Assembly (NCBI RefSeq): GCF_030930995.1
Contig: NZ_CP133217.1
Span: 186,001-250,000, forward strand
DNA from: Thiothrix subterranea
GTDB taxonomy: Bacteria; Pseudomonadota; Gammaproteobacteria; Thiotrichales; Thiotrichaceae
Length of the DNA: 64,000 bases
Direction: 5' to 3'
In this document: positions 19,702 through 30,055 of the stretch, piece by piece
How positions within the stretch are numbered: the stretch's first letter is position 1
Layout of the letters: each line of letters begins with the position of its first letter
Translations under genes and position numbers: made by a program
Notes under the pieces: model-generated
The model's input: the letters and a program-made list of their open reading frames with translations, nothing else
Database searches by the model: none
What the model was told of the DNA's origin: nothing

Positions 19702-20106
19702 ATGCCACAACTTTTTTCTGCCGACTGGATGAACGAACTGAAGGATCTCTGGAACGGCGATCCTGATGTTAAAGACAAGCTTGCCGCCATTGGGTTCAAT
19801 TCCACCATCGCGTGTGGCTTGAAAGGCGAAGCCAAGCCCATCGGGGTTTTCGTGGTCGAAAACGGCGAGTGTGTTCGCGCGGGCGATTACAACGGCGAAA
19901 CCTTGGATTGGGACATGCGTGCAGATCGCAAAGATTGGATGAAATGGACCAAAGAACCCATGGGCATGGTCGGTTTGGGAACGGCTTACACGTTTGGTAA
20001 GCTGAAATTCCTGTCAGGTGATTACGGCTCAATGCTCAAAAATCCTGCGATGGCAGGGCCATTCGTGAAATCTTTCGCACTGATGGCGAAGATTGACACG
20101 CAATAA
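19702..20106 (+). CDS. SCP2-like sterol/lipid-binding domain protein
   Basis: A 134-residue soluble protein beginning MPQLFSADWMNELKDLWNGDP. The alternation of helices and strands (GFVFVVENGECV-like strands, then the terminal helix) resembles the SCP-2 sterol transfer fold found in many proteobacteria, often as an accessory to unknown lipid metabolism. The ATG is preceded by AGGAGAGG. It is followed by a DUF302 gene on the same strand after 85 bp. The family call is by general resemblance only. Confidence 0.6.
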   Translation: MPQLFSADWMNELKDLWNGDPDVKDKLAAIGFNSTIACGLKGEAKPIGVFVVENGECVRAGDYNGETLDWDMRADRKDWMKWTKEPMGMVGLGTAYTFGKLKFLSGDYGSMLKNPAMAGPFVKSFALMAKIDTQ

Positions 20107-20191
20107 TTAAAACATTCGCCGTTTAGGGAATAAAACCCCCAGGGAAGTCATCATGCAATGGCTTCCCTCGATATTTACGCTAGGAGATTTC

Positions 20192-20815
20192 ATGAACTTT
20201 ATTCGCAATATTCTCGCCATTATTGGCTTGGTCGCCATTGTTGGCGGCGCATTCGCTTACACCAAATTTGCCCCGATGATGGCGCAAATGGGTGATATGG
20301 ACATTGGCGCTGAAAAAGCCGCGCTCGACAGTTTCGACCCGAAGGCCAAAGATGTTTACATGGAAATGTGGACTAAGCTGAAAGCCAGCGGCAATTCGGC
20401 GGATGCTACCGTGGTTAAATATTCATTGGCTGACGGCGTTACTTGGCAAGATGCTGAAGAATCCATGAAATCCATTGCTAACAAGCTCAATATTAAAGCC
20501 GTTGGTGAATTGCCATTATCCGAGCAAGTGCAGCTTGAAACCGGCAAGGAACAACGCTTCCTGAAAATCTACCAGTTCTGTAACCCACAAACGGCAATGA
20601 AAATGGTGGATTTCAGCGATGCATTCTCGGCTTACCTGCCGTGCCGCATTGCGATGATCGAAGACAAAGAAGGCAAATATCACCTGTATTCCCTGAATAT
20701 GGACATGATGATTTACGGCGGCAAAACCCTGCCCCCAGAGCTTCACGCCGAAGCGCTTGGGGTACAAGAAATCATGACCGCGATTATGAAAGGCGGCGCG
20801 GAAGGCGATTTCTAA
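20192..20815 (+). CDS. Membrane-anchored DUF302 domain protein
   Basis: A 207-residue protein starting at 20192 behind TAGGAGATTTC. Residues 5-24 form one transmembrane or uncleaved signal helix (RNILAIIGLVAIVGGAFAY). The C-terminal part carries the DUF302 pattern, with LKIYQFCNPQTAMKMVDF and AYLPCRIAMIEDKEGKYHLY. Here the CN and PCR segments are the conserved core. The function of DUF302 is not established; the domain is common in sulfur-oxidising bacteria. It is convergent with the next gene, overlapping by 4 bp. Confidence 0.7.
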   Translation: MNFIRNILAIIGLVAIVGGAFAYTKFAPMMAQMGDMDIGAEKAALDSFDPKAKDVYMEMWTKLKASGNSADATVVKYSLADGVTWQDAEESMKSIANKLNIKAVGELPLSEQVQLETGKEQRFLKIYQFCNPQTAMKMVDFSDAFSAYLPCRIAMIEDKEGKYHLYSLNMDMMIYGGKTLPPELHAEALGVQEIMTAIMKGGAEGDF

Positions 20816-21279
20816 GCATCGTTACTTGTTTTGTATCCGACTGGGGGAGAACAACATTCTTCCTCCGTCGGCCCAAAGATCACACCCAGCGTCACTAACA
20901 CGATACTGGCGTACCACATCCAAAAGCCCATGCCCAAATCAACGATTTGCATATTGGCTTTTTGCCCCGGAATTTCGGTAAACCAGAACGCTTGACCCGC
21001 TAATAACACCCCTAACACCACCACGACCATCGCCCGATTCGGGTAGCGCGACATCAGTAACACCCCCAACAATTCCAGCAAATTGGCATACCATGCAAAC
21101 TGGAATAGCCCAAACCCCAACCACCCTGTCGCGGCAACCCAATAGCCCATTACCACGCCATGATTGGTGTAAAACGTCACTTGGGTAAATGACATTACCC
21201 ACAATAAGCCGCCTAAAAACAAGCTCAAGCCGGGTAATGACAATAAATCGAATCTGATGATGCGCGACACTGTGTTCAT
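20812..21279 (-). CDS. Four-helix integral membrane protein, unknown
   Basis: From the ATG at 21279 it has 155 residues with four hydrophobic segments (LPGLSLFLGGLLWVMSF, TGWLGFGLFQFAWYANLLELL, AMVVVVLGVLLAGQAFWF and MWYASIVLVTLGVIF). It ends in a cysteine-containing polar tail (EEECCSPP). A longer reading from 21351 would add a non-hydrophobic leader and is less likely. I do not recognise a family. It stands alone and is divergent from amt. Confidence 0.6.
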   Translation of the reverse strand: MNTVSRIIRFDLLSLPGLSLFLGGLLWVMSFTQVTFYTNHGVVMGYWVAATGWLGFGLFQFAWYANLLELLGVLLMSRYPNRAMVVVVLGVLLAGQAFWFTEIPGQKANMQIVDLGMGFWMWYASIVLVTLGVIFGPTEEECCSPPVGYKTSNDA

Positions 21280-21585
21280 CCTGAGTTTCCAAACGTATCC
21301 ATACACCGTAATCATATACGCAAACCGGTCAGTGACAAGCCTATTGAGCAAAGGCTATACGTCACATCTCTTGCGTGCATTCATGCTATTTTGGTGCAGC
21401 TAATGCACTAAAGAAATGCAATAAAATCACAATGCACAATAAATGTGATTATTTAGCACTCCAAAGCAATCTCCAGCAAAAAAACTGCACCAACTTCACT
21501 CATTTTGTGCAGCACACCCTAGTCATTGATTATCAAGCGGTTATGATGGCAACTCTTTTGGCTCTTCAGGTGTGAGAGGTTAGGT
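21280..21585. promoter_or_regulatory. Intergenic region upstream of amt with repeated TGCAC motifs
   Basis: AT-rich region without a convincing gene. It has TGCAC/GTGCA motifs at 21394 (GGTGCAGCTAATGCAC), 21433, 21486 and 21507. A σ54-like pair (TGGCA at 21547 and TTGG about ten bases on) lies 25 bp before the amt start but lacks the conserved GC of the -12 box. Nitrogen control of amt is the family norm. These sites are only weak candidates. Confidence 0.3.
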
Positions 21586-22779
21586 ATGGAGCAACTGGTT
21601 TCCGCATTAAATACCCTATTCGTGTTAATGGGTGCTGTCATGGTACTGGCAATGCACGCGGGCTTCGCCTTTTTAGAAGTCGGCACAGTACGTCACAAAA
21701 ACCAAGTGAATGCATTGGTAAAAATCATTGTGGATTTTGCTGTGTCCACAATAGCGTATTTTTTCATTGGCTATTACGTCGCCTATCAAGTCGGTTTCTT
21801 TGACAGCGCCAGCATTTTGGCGGAAAAGAACGGCTATGATTTGGTGAAATTCTTCTTCCTCCTCACCTTTGCGGCAGCCATTCCCGCGATTATTTCCGGC
21901 GGCATTGCAGAACGCGCCCGCTTTTACCCGCAACTCATTGCCACCTTTATTATCGTGGCGCTGATTTATCCCTTCTTTGAAGGCATGATTTGGAACAATT
22001 TGTACGGGGTGCAAGCGTGGATCACCGGCTTATTCGGCGTTGCTTTTCATGACTTTGCGGGTTCCGTCGTCGTTCATGCGATGGGCGGCTGGATTGCATT
22101 GGGCGCCGTGATCTTATTAGGGCATCGGCACGGGCGTTACACCAAAGACGGCAAACCCATGTCGGCACATCCACCTTCCAGCATTCCATTTTTAGCGATT
22201 GGTGCATGGATTCTGACCGTCGGCTGGTTTGGCTTTAACGTTATGTCTGCTCAAAAAGTGGAAGGTCTCAGCGGTTTGGTGGCGATTAACTCCTTAATGG
22301 CGATGGTCGGCGGCATTATTGCGGCGTTAATTGCAGGCAAAAATGACCCTGGTTTCGTCCACAACGGTCCCTTAGCCGGTTTGGTTGCGGTGTGTGCAGG
22401 CTCGGACTTAATGCATCCTTTAGGCGCATTAATGGTCGGAGCGGTGGCAGGGGCATTATTCGTGTGGACATTCACCTTGGCGCAAAACAAACTGAAAATC
22501 GACGACGTATTGGGTGTATGGCCATTGCACGGGTTGTGTGGCGCATGGGGTGGCATTGCGGCAGGCATTTTTGGGTTAGAAGCACTCGGCGGCGTGGGTG
22601 GTGTCAGCTTCGGGGCGCAAGTTGTCGGTACGTTGATCGGCATTGCGATTGCCACCGCTGGCGGCTTTGTGGTGTATGGCATCCTCAAAGCCACAATGGG
22701 CATTCGCTTGTCACAAGAAGAAGAGTACAACGGCGCTGACTTGAGTATTCACAAAATCAAGGCTAACCCGGATAACTAA
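21586..22779 (+). CDS. amt: Ammonium transporter (Amt family)
   Basis: Trimeric inner-membrane channel for ammonium/ammonia. It has 397 residues with about 11 transmembrane helices and no cleaved signal. Conserved features include MHAGFAFLEVGTVRHKN and the pore histidines in FAGSVVVHAMGG and VWPLHGLCGAWGG. GYYVAYQVGFF and AERARFYPQL also fit the family. Unlike many species, no glnK follows directly; the P-II-like genes in this window lie 12 kb away. The ATG at 21586 follows GAGAGGTTAGGT. Confidence 0.93.
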   Translation: MEQLVSALNTLFVLMGAVMVLAMHAGFAFLEVGTVRHKNQVNALVKIIVDFAVSTIAYFFIGYYVAYQVGFFDSASILAEKNGYDLVKFFFLLTFAAAIPAIISGGIAERARFYPQLIATFIIVALIYPFFEGMIWNNLYGVQAWITGLFGVAFHDFAGSVVVHAMGGWIALGAVILLGHRHGRYTKDGKPMSAHPPSSIPFLAIGAWILTVGWFGFNVMSAQKVEGLSGLVAINSLMAMVGGIIAALIAGKNDPGFVHNGPLAGLVAVCAGSDLMHPLGALMVGAVAGALFVWTFTLAQNKLKIDDVLGVWPLHGLCGAWGGIAAGIFGLEALGGVGGVSFGAQVVGTLIGIAIATAGGFVVYGILKATMGIRLSQEEEYNGADLSIHKIKANPDN

Positions 22780-22801
22780 CGTATAATCAACCCCATCGTC
22801 C

Positions 22802-23194
22802 ATGACCTTGGGGTTTTTATTGGAAACGTTGTTTATCTGGCTCGGTGCAATTTCTGCCATTACGTTTGTATTGTCGCTGCTGCTCTTGCCGTGGTTTGTC
22901 GCACGAATTCCCAGCGACTATTTCACCCGCCCGCGTGACCCGCATCGCTGGCAAGTGTTGTTGCGACCCCGCGCTATCGTCCGCAATTTGCTCGGTTTAC
23001 CCGTGCTATTAGCCGGGATTGCCATGCTGGTGCTACCGGGGCAAGGCTTGCTCACCATTATGATTGGCTTGGGGATTATGAATTTTCCCGGCAAATTTGA
23101 GCTGGAAAAATGGATCGTCACCCGCAAAGGGGTGTTGCAGGCATTGAATTGGATACGGCGGAAGGCAAAGCATCCGCCGATCTCCGCGCCTTAA
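22802..23194 (+). CDS. PGPGW-type small membrane protein
   Basis: A 130-residue inner-membrane protein resembling the PGPGW transmembrane family. The core [34 protein letters not shown] spans residues 68-101, with the LPGQG/GPGW-like turn between two helices. An N-terminal hydrophobic segment ([23 protein letters not shown]) precedes it. Its role is unknown. It lies 22 bp after amt and may be co-transcribed. Its 3' end overlaps the next, opposite gene by 4 bp. Confidence 0.7.
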   Translation: MTLGFLLETLFIWLGAISAITFVLSLLLLPWFVARIPSDYFTRPRDPHRWQVLLRPRAIVRNLLGLPVLLAGIAMLVLPGQGLLTIMIGLGIMNFPGKFELEKWIVTRKGVLQALNWIRRKAKHPPISAP

Positions 23195-26100
23195 AGCAGC
23201 ACTTTCTCTATCCCACCGTGCGTTGCCTTGCCGACAAACCCTTGCTGCCAATCACTGCCCAGCAAGTAATTCGCCATTTCCACCACGATATAATCGGTTT
23301 CCATCCCGGTATCATCCGCATAACGCGACAGCCCTTGTTGGCAAGCCGGGCAGGACGTGAGAATTTTCACCTTACCCTCCTGCGCCATGTCACTGCCGGT
23401 CAGCTCTTTGATACCTGCTTTGAGGCTTTCAGCTTTGCGGAAACGTAACTGGCTGGCAATATCCGGGCGGCTAATCGCAAACGTCCCCGCTTCCCCGCAG
23501 CAACGCTCGCTCAAGACCACGTTGGATCCCGTTAATTCCTGCGTGACTTTCAGCGGGTTAACCTGCTTCATCGGCGTATGACAAGGGTCGTGGTATACGT
23601 ATTGGATACCGCTAACCCCATTCATTTTCACACCCTTTTCCAACAAATATTCGTGAATATCGAGCAAGCGGCAACCGGGGAAAATCTTGTCAAACTCGTA
23701 TTTGAGCAACTGATCCATGCACGTCCCGCACGATACCAACACGGTTTTAATGTCGAGGTAACTCAACGCATTCGCCACGCGGTGGAACAACACGCGATTT
23801 TCGGTGGAAATTTGTGTCCCCTTTTTCAAATCACCGCCCGCGTTTTGCGGGTAGCCGCAGCACAAATACCCCGGTGGCAATACCGTGGTCGCGCCGGTTT
23901 CGTACAGCATCGCCAATGTTGCCAAACCCACCTGACTAAACAAGCGTTCCGAGCCGCAACCGGGGAAATAGAACACCGCATCGCCACGTTTATCCGCTGT
24001 TTTCACCGGGTCACGCAAGATCGGAATCACGCTATCATCTTCCAAACCCAGCATCGCACGGGTGGTTTTCGCGGGCAGTCCTTTCGGTAACGGCTTTTTG
24101 ATGAACTGAATCACCTGCTCTTTAATCGCCGGTTTGCCCAAAGTTGAGGCCGGACGTTTATCAGCGCCTAACAAATTCGCCGCTTTCGCCAAGGAATAGG
24201 CGAAACGCTGCGCCTTGTAACCGAATTTGATCATCCCGGTACGCATGATATTGATTTGCGTCGGGTCTTTCAGGTTCAGGAATTGCATGGATGCCCAGGT
24301 CACTGGGCTGGTCTTTTTCTTGCCACGTTCGCGCAAAATACTGCGCATCCGCACACTGACTTCACCGAAGTCGATATTCACCGGGCAAGGGTTGAAACAC
24401 TTGTGGCACACCGTGCAATGATCGGCAACATCGTTCATTTCATCGAAATGGCGGATGGAAACCCCACGCCGCGTTTGCTCTTCGTACAAAAACGCCTCAA
24501 TCATCAAGCCGGTTGCCAGAATCTTATTGCGCGGCGAATACAGCAAATTCGCACGCGGAATGTGCGTATTGCACACCGGCTTGCATTTACCGCAGCGCAA
24601 ACAATCCTTAATGTCGTTGTTCAGCGCACCCAATTCATTGTGTTCCAACAACAAGGCTTCGCGCTCGACCAAGCGTAACGACGGCGTGTAAGCATTTTGC
24701 AAACCTGACCCCGGCAGCAGTTTACCTTTGTTGAAATGCCCTTGCGGGTCAACGTCTTGCTTATACGCGGCAAATTCGTTGATTTCACGCGCATCCAGAT
24801 ACTGAAATTTGGTAATGCCAATGCCGTGTTCGCCGGAAATCACTCCATCCAATTCCCGCGCCAACACCATAATCGCATCCACCATGTGCTCCGCTTCGTG
24901 CAACATGCCGTAATCGTTGGAATTCACCGGAATATTGGTGTGCACATTGCCATCACCCGCGTGCATGTGCAGCGCCACAAACAAGCGGCTGGTGCGAATC
25001 TTGCGGTGGATTTTTTCCATCGCCTGCATCAACGGCTCTAATTCACGCCCGGCGAACATTTCCTGCAACGGTCGAATGATTTCCTTGCGGTAAGAAATGC
25101 GCAAATCACGCCGTAATAGTAAATCAATCATGCGATCTTGCGGACGTTGTGCAGCTTTCGCGGTGTCATCCAGCAAGTCTTGGTGCGCTGCGGCAGGTGC
25201 ATCGAAATGCGCGAGAATTTGTTCCCAACGCACTTTGCGTTGCTGAAGATAATCCACCGCATGAGCCAGTTTGTTTGCCCAAATGGAACTGCGTTCGGCA
25301 CTCGCTTCATAGTCCGCCACGGCGCGTAATTCCGGCAAATCGCCCGCCAAATGTTCCAGCAAACCGTCGATCATACGCAGCTTGTTTTGCATCGACTGGC
25401 GGATATTGAGGGTTTCGATGCCTTCGGTGTAACGCGCCAAATTGTGCAGCGGAATCACCACGTCTTCGTTGATTTTAAAGGCATTGGTGTGCGCCGCAAT
25501 CGCCGCCGTGCGCGAACGATCTGCCCAAAACTGGCGACGCGCTTCCGGGCTAATCGCGATGAAACCTTCCGCATTCCGCGCATTCGCCAAACGCACCACT
25601 TCGGCAGCGGATTCTGCCACCGCCTTTTCGTCATCGCTCACAATGTCGGCAATCAGCACCATTTTCGGCAACATGCCGCGAGCGCCTTTCGGGGTGTATT
25701 TCACCGCTTTAACGTAACGTTCGTCGAGATGCTCCAAGCCGGACAGCAGCACGTCATTGCGCCCGTCGAGGTAGTTTTTCACCTCCACAATCGCGGGGAC
25801 AGCTTCGTGCAAATCCGTGCCGTAGAATTCCAGGCAGACGGTACGAATTTGGTCGGGCATCCGATGCAAAATGAATTCGCCGGAAGTGATTAAACCGTCA
25901 CAGCCTTCTTTCTGAATACCGGGCAGACCGCCAAGGAATTTATTGGTGACATCCTTGCCCAGCCCTTCTTTGCGGAAATAGCGCCCTTCAAAGGTGAGGA
26001 TTTCCGCTTCACCCTTGCGGGTTTTGCCATCAGCGAGGAAGCGTTGCACCGAAAATTGCACAGTCTGTTGGTCATGGATTTTGCCGAGATTGTGGTTCAG

Positions 26101-27054
26101 GCGCGTGACTTCCAACCAATCCGCATCCGGTGTCACCATGCGCCAAGAGAGAAGATTGTCGAGACTGGTTCCCCACAAGACCGCTTTTTTACCACCGGCA
26201 TTCATGGCGATATTGCCGCCAATGGTCGACGCATCTTGTGAGGTCGGGTCAACCGCAAACACCAAACCGTGCTTGCCTGCCAAATCCGACACGCGGCGGG
26301 TAATGACTCCTGCCCCCGTGCGTACTATCGCGACGGTTTTATCCACACCCGGCAAATCGTTGCGGTATTGCACTTCACTGAGAGATTCGAGCTTTTCGGT
26401 GTTGATCACCGCGCTACGGGCATCCAACGGCACTGCGCCGCCGGTATAACCCGTGCCACCCCCGCGCGGAATCACAGTCAGACCCAACTCAATGCATTCG
26501 CCAACCAACGCTGCCATTTCCTCTTCGGTGTCCGGGGTCAGCACCACGAAGGGCAATTCCACCCGCCAGTCGGTCGCATCGGTGACGTGAGACACGCGAG
26601 CCAAGCCGTCAAACTGAATATTGTCTTTGCGGGTAATTTTTTGCAGACGCTTGCGGGTTTTCTCGCGCAAATCGTATTCCGCCCGAAACATCTCCGCAAA
26701 TTGCGCCAACGCGCTACGGGCAATCTGCATCAACTCGATGGTGAGGGCATTGCCATTGGCACGTTCTTCAATCTTTTCCACCCGCCCATTGAGAGTATCG
26801 AACAGCGATTGCCGCCGCTTCTGGTTTTCCAGCAAATCATCGTGGATGTAAGGATTGCGCTGCACCACCCACATATCACCGAGGATTTCCAGCAACATGT
26901 GCGACGAAATGCCGGTTTCGCGCTTTTCACGCAAAGCCTGCAAAATCTCCCACGCGCGTGCACCCAACAAGCGTTGCACGATTTCCTTGTCGGAGAATGA
27001 AGTGTAGTTGTACGGAATTTCCCGAATCGGGTGGGTAGCTGTCATGGCGTTCAC
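23191..27054 (-). CDS. Giant FAD-linked oxidase / Fe-S oxidoreductase fusion (DUF3683)
   Basis: A 1287-residue flavin and iron-sulfur enzyme, probably oxidising a 2-hydroxy acid such as D-lactate (substrate inferred from family only). The order is a DUF3683-like N-terminus, FAD-binding type 4 domain ([18 protein letters not shown], near residue 194) and FAD-oxidase C-terminal domain ([23 protein letters not shown]). Two [4Fe-4S] motifs follow ([23 protein letters not shown]). Last come two CCG domains (FPGCGSER with CCGYP; HDPCHTP with CCGEAG). Glycolate oxidase keeps these parts on separate subunits. It has a tail overlap of 4 bp with the PGPGW gene. Confidence 0.88.
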   Translation of the reverse strand: MNAMTATHPIREIPYNYTSFSDKEIVQRLLGARAWEILQALREKRETGISSHMLLEILGDMWVVQRNPYIHDDLLENQKRRQSLFDTLNGRVEKIEERANGNALTIELMQIARSALAQFAEMFRAEYDLREKTRKRLQKITRKDNIQFDGLARVSHVTDATDWRVELPFVVLTPDTEEEMAALVGECIELGLTVIPRGGGTGYTGGAVPLDARSAVINTEKLESLSEVQYRNDLPGVDKTVAIVRTGAGVITRRVSDLAGKHGLVFAVDPTSQDASTIGGNIAMNAGGKKAVLWGTSLDNLLSWRMVTPDADWLEVTRLNHNLGKIHDQQTVQFSVQRFLADGKTRKGEAEILTFEGRYFRKEGLGKDVTNKFLGGLPGIQKEGCDGLITSGEFILHRMPDQIRTVCLEFYGTDLHEAVPAIVEVKNYLDGRNDVLLSGLEHLDERYVKAVKYTPKGARGMLPKMVLIADIVSDDEKAVAESAAEVVRLANARNAEGFIAISPEARRQFWADRSRTAAIAAHTNAFKINEDVVIPLHNLARYTEGIETLNIRQSMQNKLRMIDGLLEHLAGDLPELRAVADYEASAERSSIWANKLAHAVDYLQQRKVRWEQILAHFDAPAAAHQDLLDDTAKAAQRPQDRMIDLLLRRDLRISYRKEIIRPLQEMFAGRELEPLMQAMEKIHRKIRTSRLFVALHMHAGDGNVHTNIPVNSNDYGMLHEAEHMVDAIMVLARELDGVISGEHGIGITKFQYLDAREINEFAAYKQDVDPQGHFNKGKLLPGSGLQNAYTPSLRLVEREALLLEHNELGALNNDIKDCLRCGKCKPVCNTHIPRANLLYSPRNKILATGLMIEAFLYEEQTRRGVSIRHFDEMNDVADHCTVCHKCFNPCPVNIDFGEVSVRMRSILRERGKKKTSPVTWASMQFLNLKDPTQINIMRTGMIKFGYKAQRFAYSLAKAANLLGADKRPASTLGKPAIKEQVIQFIKKPLPKGLPAKTTRAMLGLEDDSVIPILRDPVKTADKRGDAVFYFPGCGSERLFSQVGLATLAMLYETGATTVLPPGYLCCGYPQNAGGDLKKGTQISTENRVLFHRVANALSYLDIKTVLVSCGTCMDQLLKYEFDKIFPGCRLLDIHEYLLEKGVKMNGVSGIQYVYHDPCHTPMKQVNPLKVTQELTGSNVVLSERCCGEAGTFAISRPDIASQLRFRKAESLKAGIKELTGSDMAQEGKVKILTSCPACQQGLSRYADDTGMETDYIVVEMANYLLGSDWQQGFVGKATHGGIEKVLL

Positions 27055-27142
27055 GAATGCTCTGCTGCAAAGAGGCGTAGTGTACCGCGCTGCACCATTG
27101 AAAAAAACCTGTTATAACGGAAGGTCATTCAGCAACAGCCTA

Positions 27143-27721
27143 TTAACGCTCAGGGACATCCATATCAGCGTAGACATCACGCAATTGCAAACCACACTGT
27201 AAGGATGAGCAATCAATCAACAGGATTTCATTTTCCTCAAGAATACCGCTTTCCCACTCGCCATTCGCATTGCGTTGAAAATATTCCACTTTACGCACAT
27301 CCGGTGCAGCAATCAGGTAATAGCGCAAGGATGGAATTGCCAGATAATGACGCAGCTTTTCGCGGTAATCGACCGTCTTGGTACTGGGTGAAGTCACCTC
27401 AACCAGCAAACAGGGATTGCGCTTATGGTAAGGGTCATCACCCTTGCCCTCACAGGTCAACATCACATCGGGATAATAGTAAAACTGCCCTGCATTCACC
27501 TCCAGACGCATATCGCTCATAAACACACGGCAGGACTGTTGACCGCGCAAAATATTACGCAAATAACTACCAATATTCAGCGTCACTAAATTATGGTTTT
27601 CACTCGCACCAGACATGGCGTAAATATAACCATCCACAAATTCGCTTTTAAAATCTGCTGTTTGTTCCAGTGCCAAATATTCAGCGGCGGTATAGGTAAC
27701 TGGCTGTTTTAATGCACCCAT
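27143..27721 (-). CDS. Uma2-family putative endonuclease (DUF820)
   Basis: A 192-residue protein of the Uma2/DUF820 family, which has a PD-(D/E)XK nuclease fold. The pattern is clear: YTAAEYLALEQTADFKSEFVDGYIYAMSGAS, then YYPDVMLTCEG (catalytic D), then PCLLVEVTSPST (E with the following T) and YREKLRHYLAIP. The family is abundant in cyanobacteria and filamentous sulfur bacteria, and its biological role is not settled. The gene is single and shares orientation with its neighbours. Confidence 0.85.
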   Translation of the reverse strand: MGALKQPVTYTAAEYLALEQTADFKSEFVDGYIYAMSGASENHNLVTLNIGSYLRNILRGQQSCRVFMSDMRLEVNAGQFYYYPDVMLTCEGKGDDPYHKRNPCLLVEVTSPSTKTVDYREKLRHYLAIPSLRYYLIAAPDVRKVEYFQRNANGEWESGILEENEILLIDCSSLQCGLQLRDVYADMDVPER

Positions 27722-27751
27722 GAGTACTCTCCTCTGCGATCTATTGCTTCA

Positions 27752-28258
27752 TCATACCCACAAGCGCTTGCCTTGGGCAATCTGTGCCATGACCTCGCGC
27801 TGGAAGTCTGGCGGGCCATAAGCAATCGCTTGCTGATCTTTTTGAAACTTGCCATCCACAACTTCTTGTTCCAAATAGACCAAGGGACGACCGTGTTGCT
27901 CGGCAAACTGTTTCAGCCAATTCAAGGCTCGTGGGGGAATGCGTTTACCGACAGGAATCGCTACATCGACCGGCACGCCGCGCCATTGGAATTTGTTGAA
28001 CAGCACCATGACTTTAGCTTCATTGGGTTTCATCCAATCCGGTAGCGGACTGTTGGGGATAATCCAGCCGCAGTTGAAATTGTCACAAGGGTCAATCGGG
28101 CGATTGGCGTAATCATTGCAACCTTTGCCGGTACTGTGCGGGCAAGGGCAACCGGGGTAGACATCTGCCCCCTTGATATTCATTTGCACCCAGCCGTCGC
28201 AACAGGCGGTGCAAGGCTGGCATTGACGTTTTAACAATTGTTTCATGTAGTGAATCAT
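27752..28258 (-). CDS. Cysteine-cluster protein of the YkgJ type
   Basis: A 168-residue cytosolic protein rich in N-terminal cysteines (CQPCTACCDGW, GCPCPHSTGKGCNDY, DPCDNFNCGW). This is the zinc- or iron-binding cluster of the YkgJ/YcgN group, whose function is unknown. The C-terminal half has no cysteine and ends QIAQGKRLWV. The start could be either the first Met (28258) or the Met four residues on (MKQLLK). A terminator lies between it and the porin gene upstream. Confidence 0.65.
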   Translation of the reverse strand: MIHYMKQLLKRQCQPCTACCDGWVQMNIKGADVYPGCPCPHSTGKGCNDYANRPIDPCDNFNCGWIIPNSPLPDWMKPNEAKVMVLFNKFQWRGVPVDVAIPVGKRIPPRALNWLKQFAEQHGRPLVYLEQEVVDGKFQKDQQAIAYGPPDFQREVMAQIAQGKRLWV

Positions 28259-28264
28259 AACGAG

Positions 28265-28288
28265 AAAAGGCTCCTTCAGGAGCCTTTT
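28265..28288. terminator. Hairpin terminator between porin and cysteine-cluster gene
   Basis: AAAAGGCTCC pairs with GGAGCCTTTT around the loop TTCA, just after the porin stop on the minus strand. A T-run follows on either side. Confidence 0.85.
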
Positions 28289-28319
28289 CTTTAACTGTCA
28301 GCTAAAATCCAGCAGGATA

Positions 28320-29336
28320 TTAGAATTCAGTCACTAAACCAACCGCAGTAGCTGTTGTTGAGCTTTCAGCAGCACCAGCAGCAACACGACCAGTATTGGT
28401 GTTATCGTTCCACATCAGGTAAGCAGCAGTTTTCTTGCCTAAGCTGTAGTCAACGCCGACAGTAGTTTGCTCTTCTTCACCAGCACCGTCAGTTTCGCCT
28501 TTACCATAGCCAGCTTTGAACGTCATAGCACCACTCTTGATACCACCAGCAACATACAAATTGGTATCTTCTTTAGTACCGCCTGGGAAACCAGCTACAG
28601 CAGGTGAAGCAGCATTGTCACCTTCAGACGTTTCATAAACCGCATTCACAAAATGACCAGCTTCAGTTTTGTAGCTACCACCGATATTAATCATAGTACC
28701 AACATCATCAACAGCAGTATAACCTAAGCCAGCATAGATTGGACCATTGCTGTAATTAGCCATAACGGTGTTAGCCGTTGTACCACCATTACGATCACCG
28801 TCAGCAGATGATACCACATCAATTTCAGTAGAATGAGCCGCTGCCAAACCGACAGGACCAACTTTAGTGATATAAGCAACAGCGTTGTCTACACGATGAC
28901 CATCAGCACCGATAATGTTAGACATATCAGCATAGGTATCAGCAAAAGCATCTAGACCTGCAGTAGCCAATTTAGCTGGAGTATCGTGACGACCAACGCG
29001 AACTTCACCGAAACCGCCTTTCAAACCAACGAAGGTGTTACGTGCGTTCAGGCTGCGAGATTGGCCATTTGTACCTTTCTCATTGTCACCATCCAGATCA
29101 ATACCGTATTCCAAGCCGTAAGTAGCGCTCAAACCGTTGTCCAGTTCGGTAGAACCTTTAACGCCCAAACGTGAAGAATGGCTTTCTACAACTGTTTCAG
29201 AAGCTTCTGTTGCACCTGTAGTTGTTTCAACATTACCAACAGTAGCGTGCAGTTTACCGTACAGAGTAGTGTCAGCCATTGCAGCGGCTGGGGCGATCAG
29301 TGCAGTAGCAACTGCGATTGCGAGAATGTTTTTCAT
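28320..29336 (-). CDS. Gram-negative general porin
   Basis: Outer-membrane 16-stranded trimeric porin of 338 residues. The signal peptide is MKNILAIAVATALIAPAAAMA, followed by DTTLYGKLHATVG, the classic first strand. The eyelet-loop motif is GFGEVRVGRHDTPAK. The C-terminus ends in aromatic/hydrophobic alternation with terminal phenylalanine (VGLVTEF), the BAM recognition signal. It is flanked by terminators and a 309-bp upstream gap holding its promoter, so it is transcribed alone. Confidence 0.93.
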   Translation of the reverse strand: MKNILAIAVATALIAPAAAMADTTLYGKLHATVGNVETTTGATEASETVVESHSSRLGVKGSTELDNGLSATYGLEYGIDLDGDNEKGTNGQSRSLNARNTFVGLKGGFGEVRVGRHDTPAKLATAGLDAFADTYADMSNIIGADGHRVDNAVAYITKVGPVGLAAAHSTEIDVVSSADGDRNGGTTANTVMANYSNGPIYAGLGYTAVDDVGTMINIGGSYKTEAGHFVNAVYETSEGDNAASPAVAGFPGGTKEDTNLYVAGGIKSGAMTFKAGYGKGETDGAGEEEQTTVGVDYSLGKKTAAYLMWNDNTNTGRVAAGAAESSTTATAVGLVTEF

Positions 29337-29563
29337 GAGTCGACTCCTATTAAGAAGGTTTGTCCTGTCTTTAAAATTTAATCTTCGATTTGTTCAATCT
29401 GACGGAAGTATTTATACATCCCTTGCCAGCGTCTTGCAACAGCTTTTTTGCAAATACGCTACAAAGTTTACTGTAGATGTTGCAAAAATGCCACATGATT
29501 TGCTAATCAAAGCATCACTTCACCGACAAACGGTAGCTATTAAAATTTCAACACGTTAGACGC
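29337..29563. promoter_or_regulatory. Upstream region of the porin gene
   Basis: No gene is visible. The strand upstream of the porin contains several TTGCAA/TTGCAAA repeats and a long AT-rich segment. I can propose no specific operator. Confidence 0.3.
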
Positions 29564-29600
29564 AACAAAGCCACAGGCAGTGATGCGCTGTGGCTTTGTT
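29564..29600 (-). terminator. Terminator of the rplM-rpsI operon
   Basis: AACAAAGCCACAG pairs with CTGTGGCTTTGTT (13-bp stem) about 45 bp downstream of rpsI. Confidence 0.85.
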
Positions 29601-29645
29601 GATACACGTATTAACGCTTTCAGAAAAACTGAAAACCCAACCGCA

Positions 29646-30038
29646 TTAACGCTTAGAGAACTGTGTCGCGCGACGTGCTTTGTGCAAGCCGACTTTCTTA
29701 CGTTCAACTTTACGTGCGTCACGAGTCAAGAAGCCTTCAGACTTCAGTTCGCCGCGCAGGGTTTCGTCGTATTGCAGCAACGCACGCGCAATGCCAAGGC
29801 GGATAGCGCCGGATTGACCGGTGATACCACCGCCCGCAACCGTGACATTGATGTCGAATTTCTCAGCCATGTTAACGGTGTACAGCGGTTGACGCACGAC
29901 CATGCTGGCCGTTTGGCGACCGAAAAAGTCACCCAATGCTTTACCATTAACCGTGATCGTACCGCTACCTGCACGCATAAACACGCGAGCCGATGAAGAT
30001 TTGCGACGACCCGTGCCGTAATATTGTGTTTCAGCCAT
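29646..30038 (-). CDS. rpsI: 30S ribosomal protein S9
   Basis: Small-subunit protein whose C-terminal tail reaches the P-site tRNA. It has 130 residues: [15 protein letters not shown] at the N-terminus, [20 protein letters not shown] in the middle, and the basic end [17 protein letters not shown] with the universal terminal SKR. It is the second gene of the rplM-rpsI operon, 17 bp behind rplM. Confidence 0.98.
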   Translation of the reverse strand: MAETQYYGTGRRKSSSARVFMRAGSGTITVNGKALGDFFGRQTASMVVRQPLYTVNMAEKFDINVTVAGGGITGQSGAIRLGIARALLQYDETLRGELKSEGFLTRDARKVERKKVGLHKARRATQFSKR

Positions 30039-30055
30039 TTCTCATTCCTGCCCGA

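Noticed and set aside
21375-21575. 66-residue open frame upstream of amt
   Set aside because: No ribosome site, low-complexity AT-rich composition and overlap with repeated TGCAC motifs; more likely a control region.
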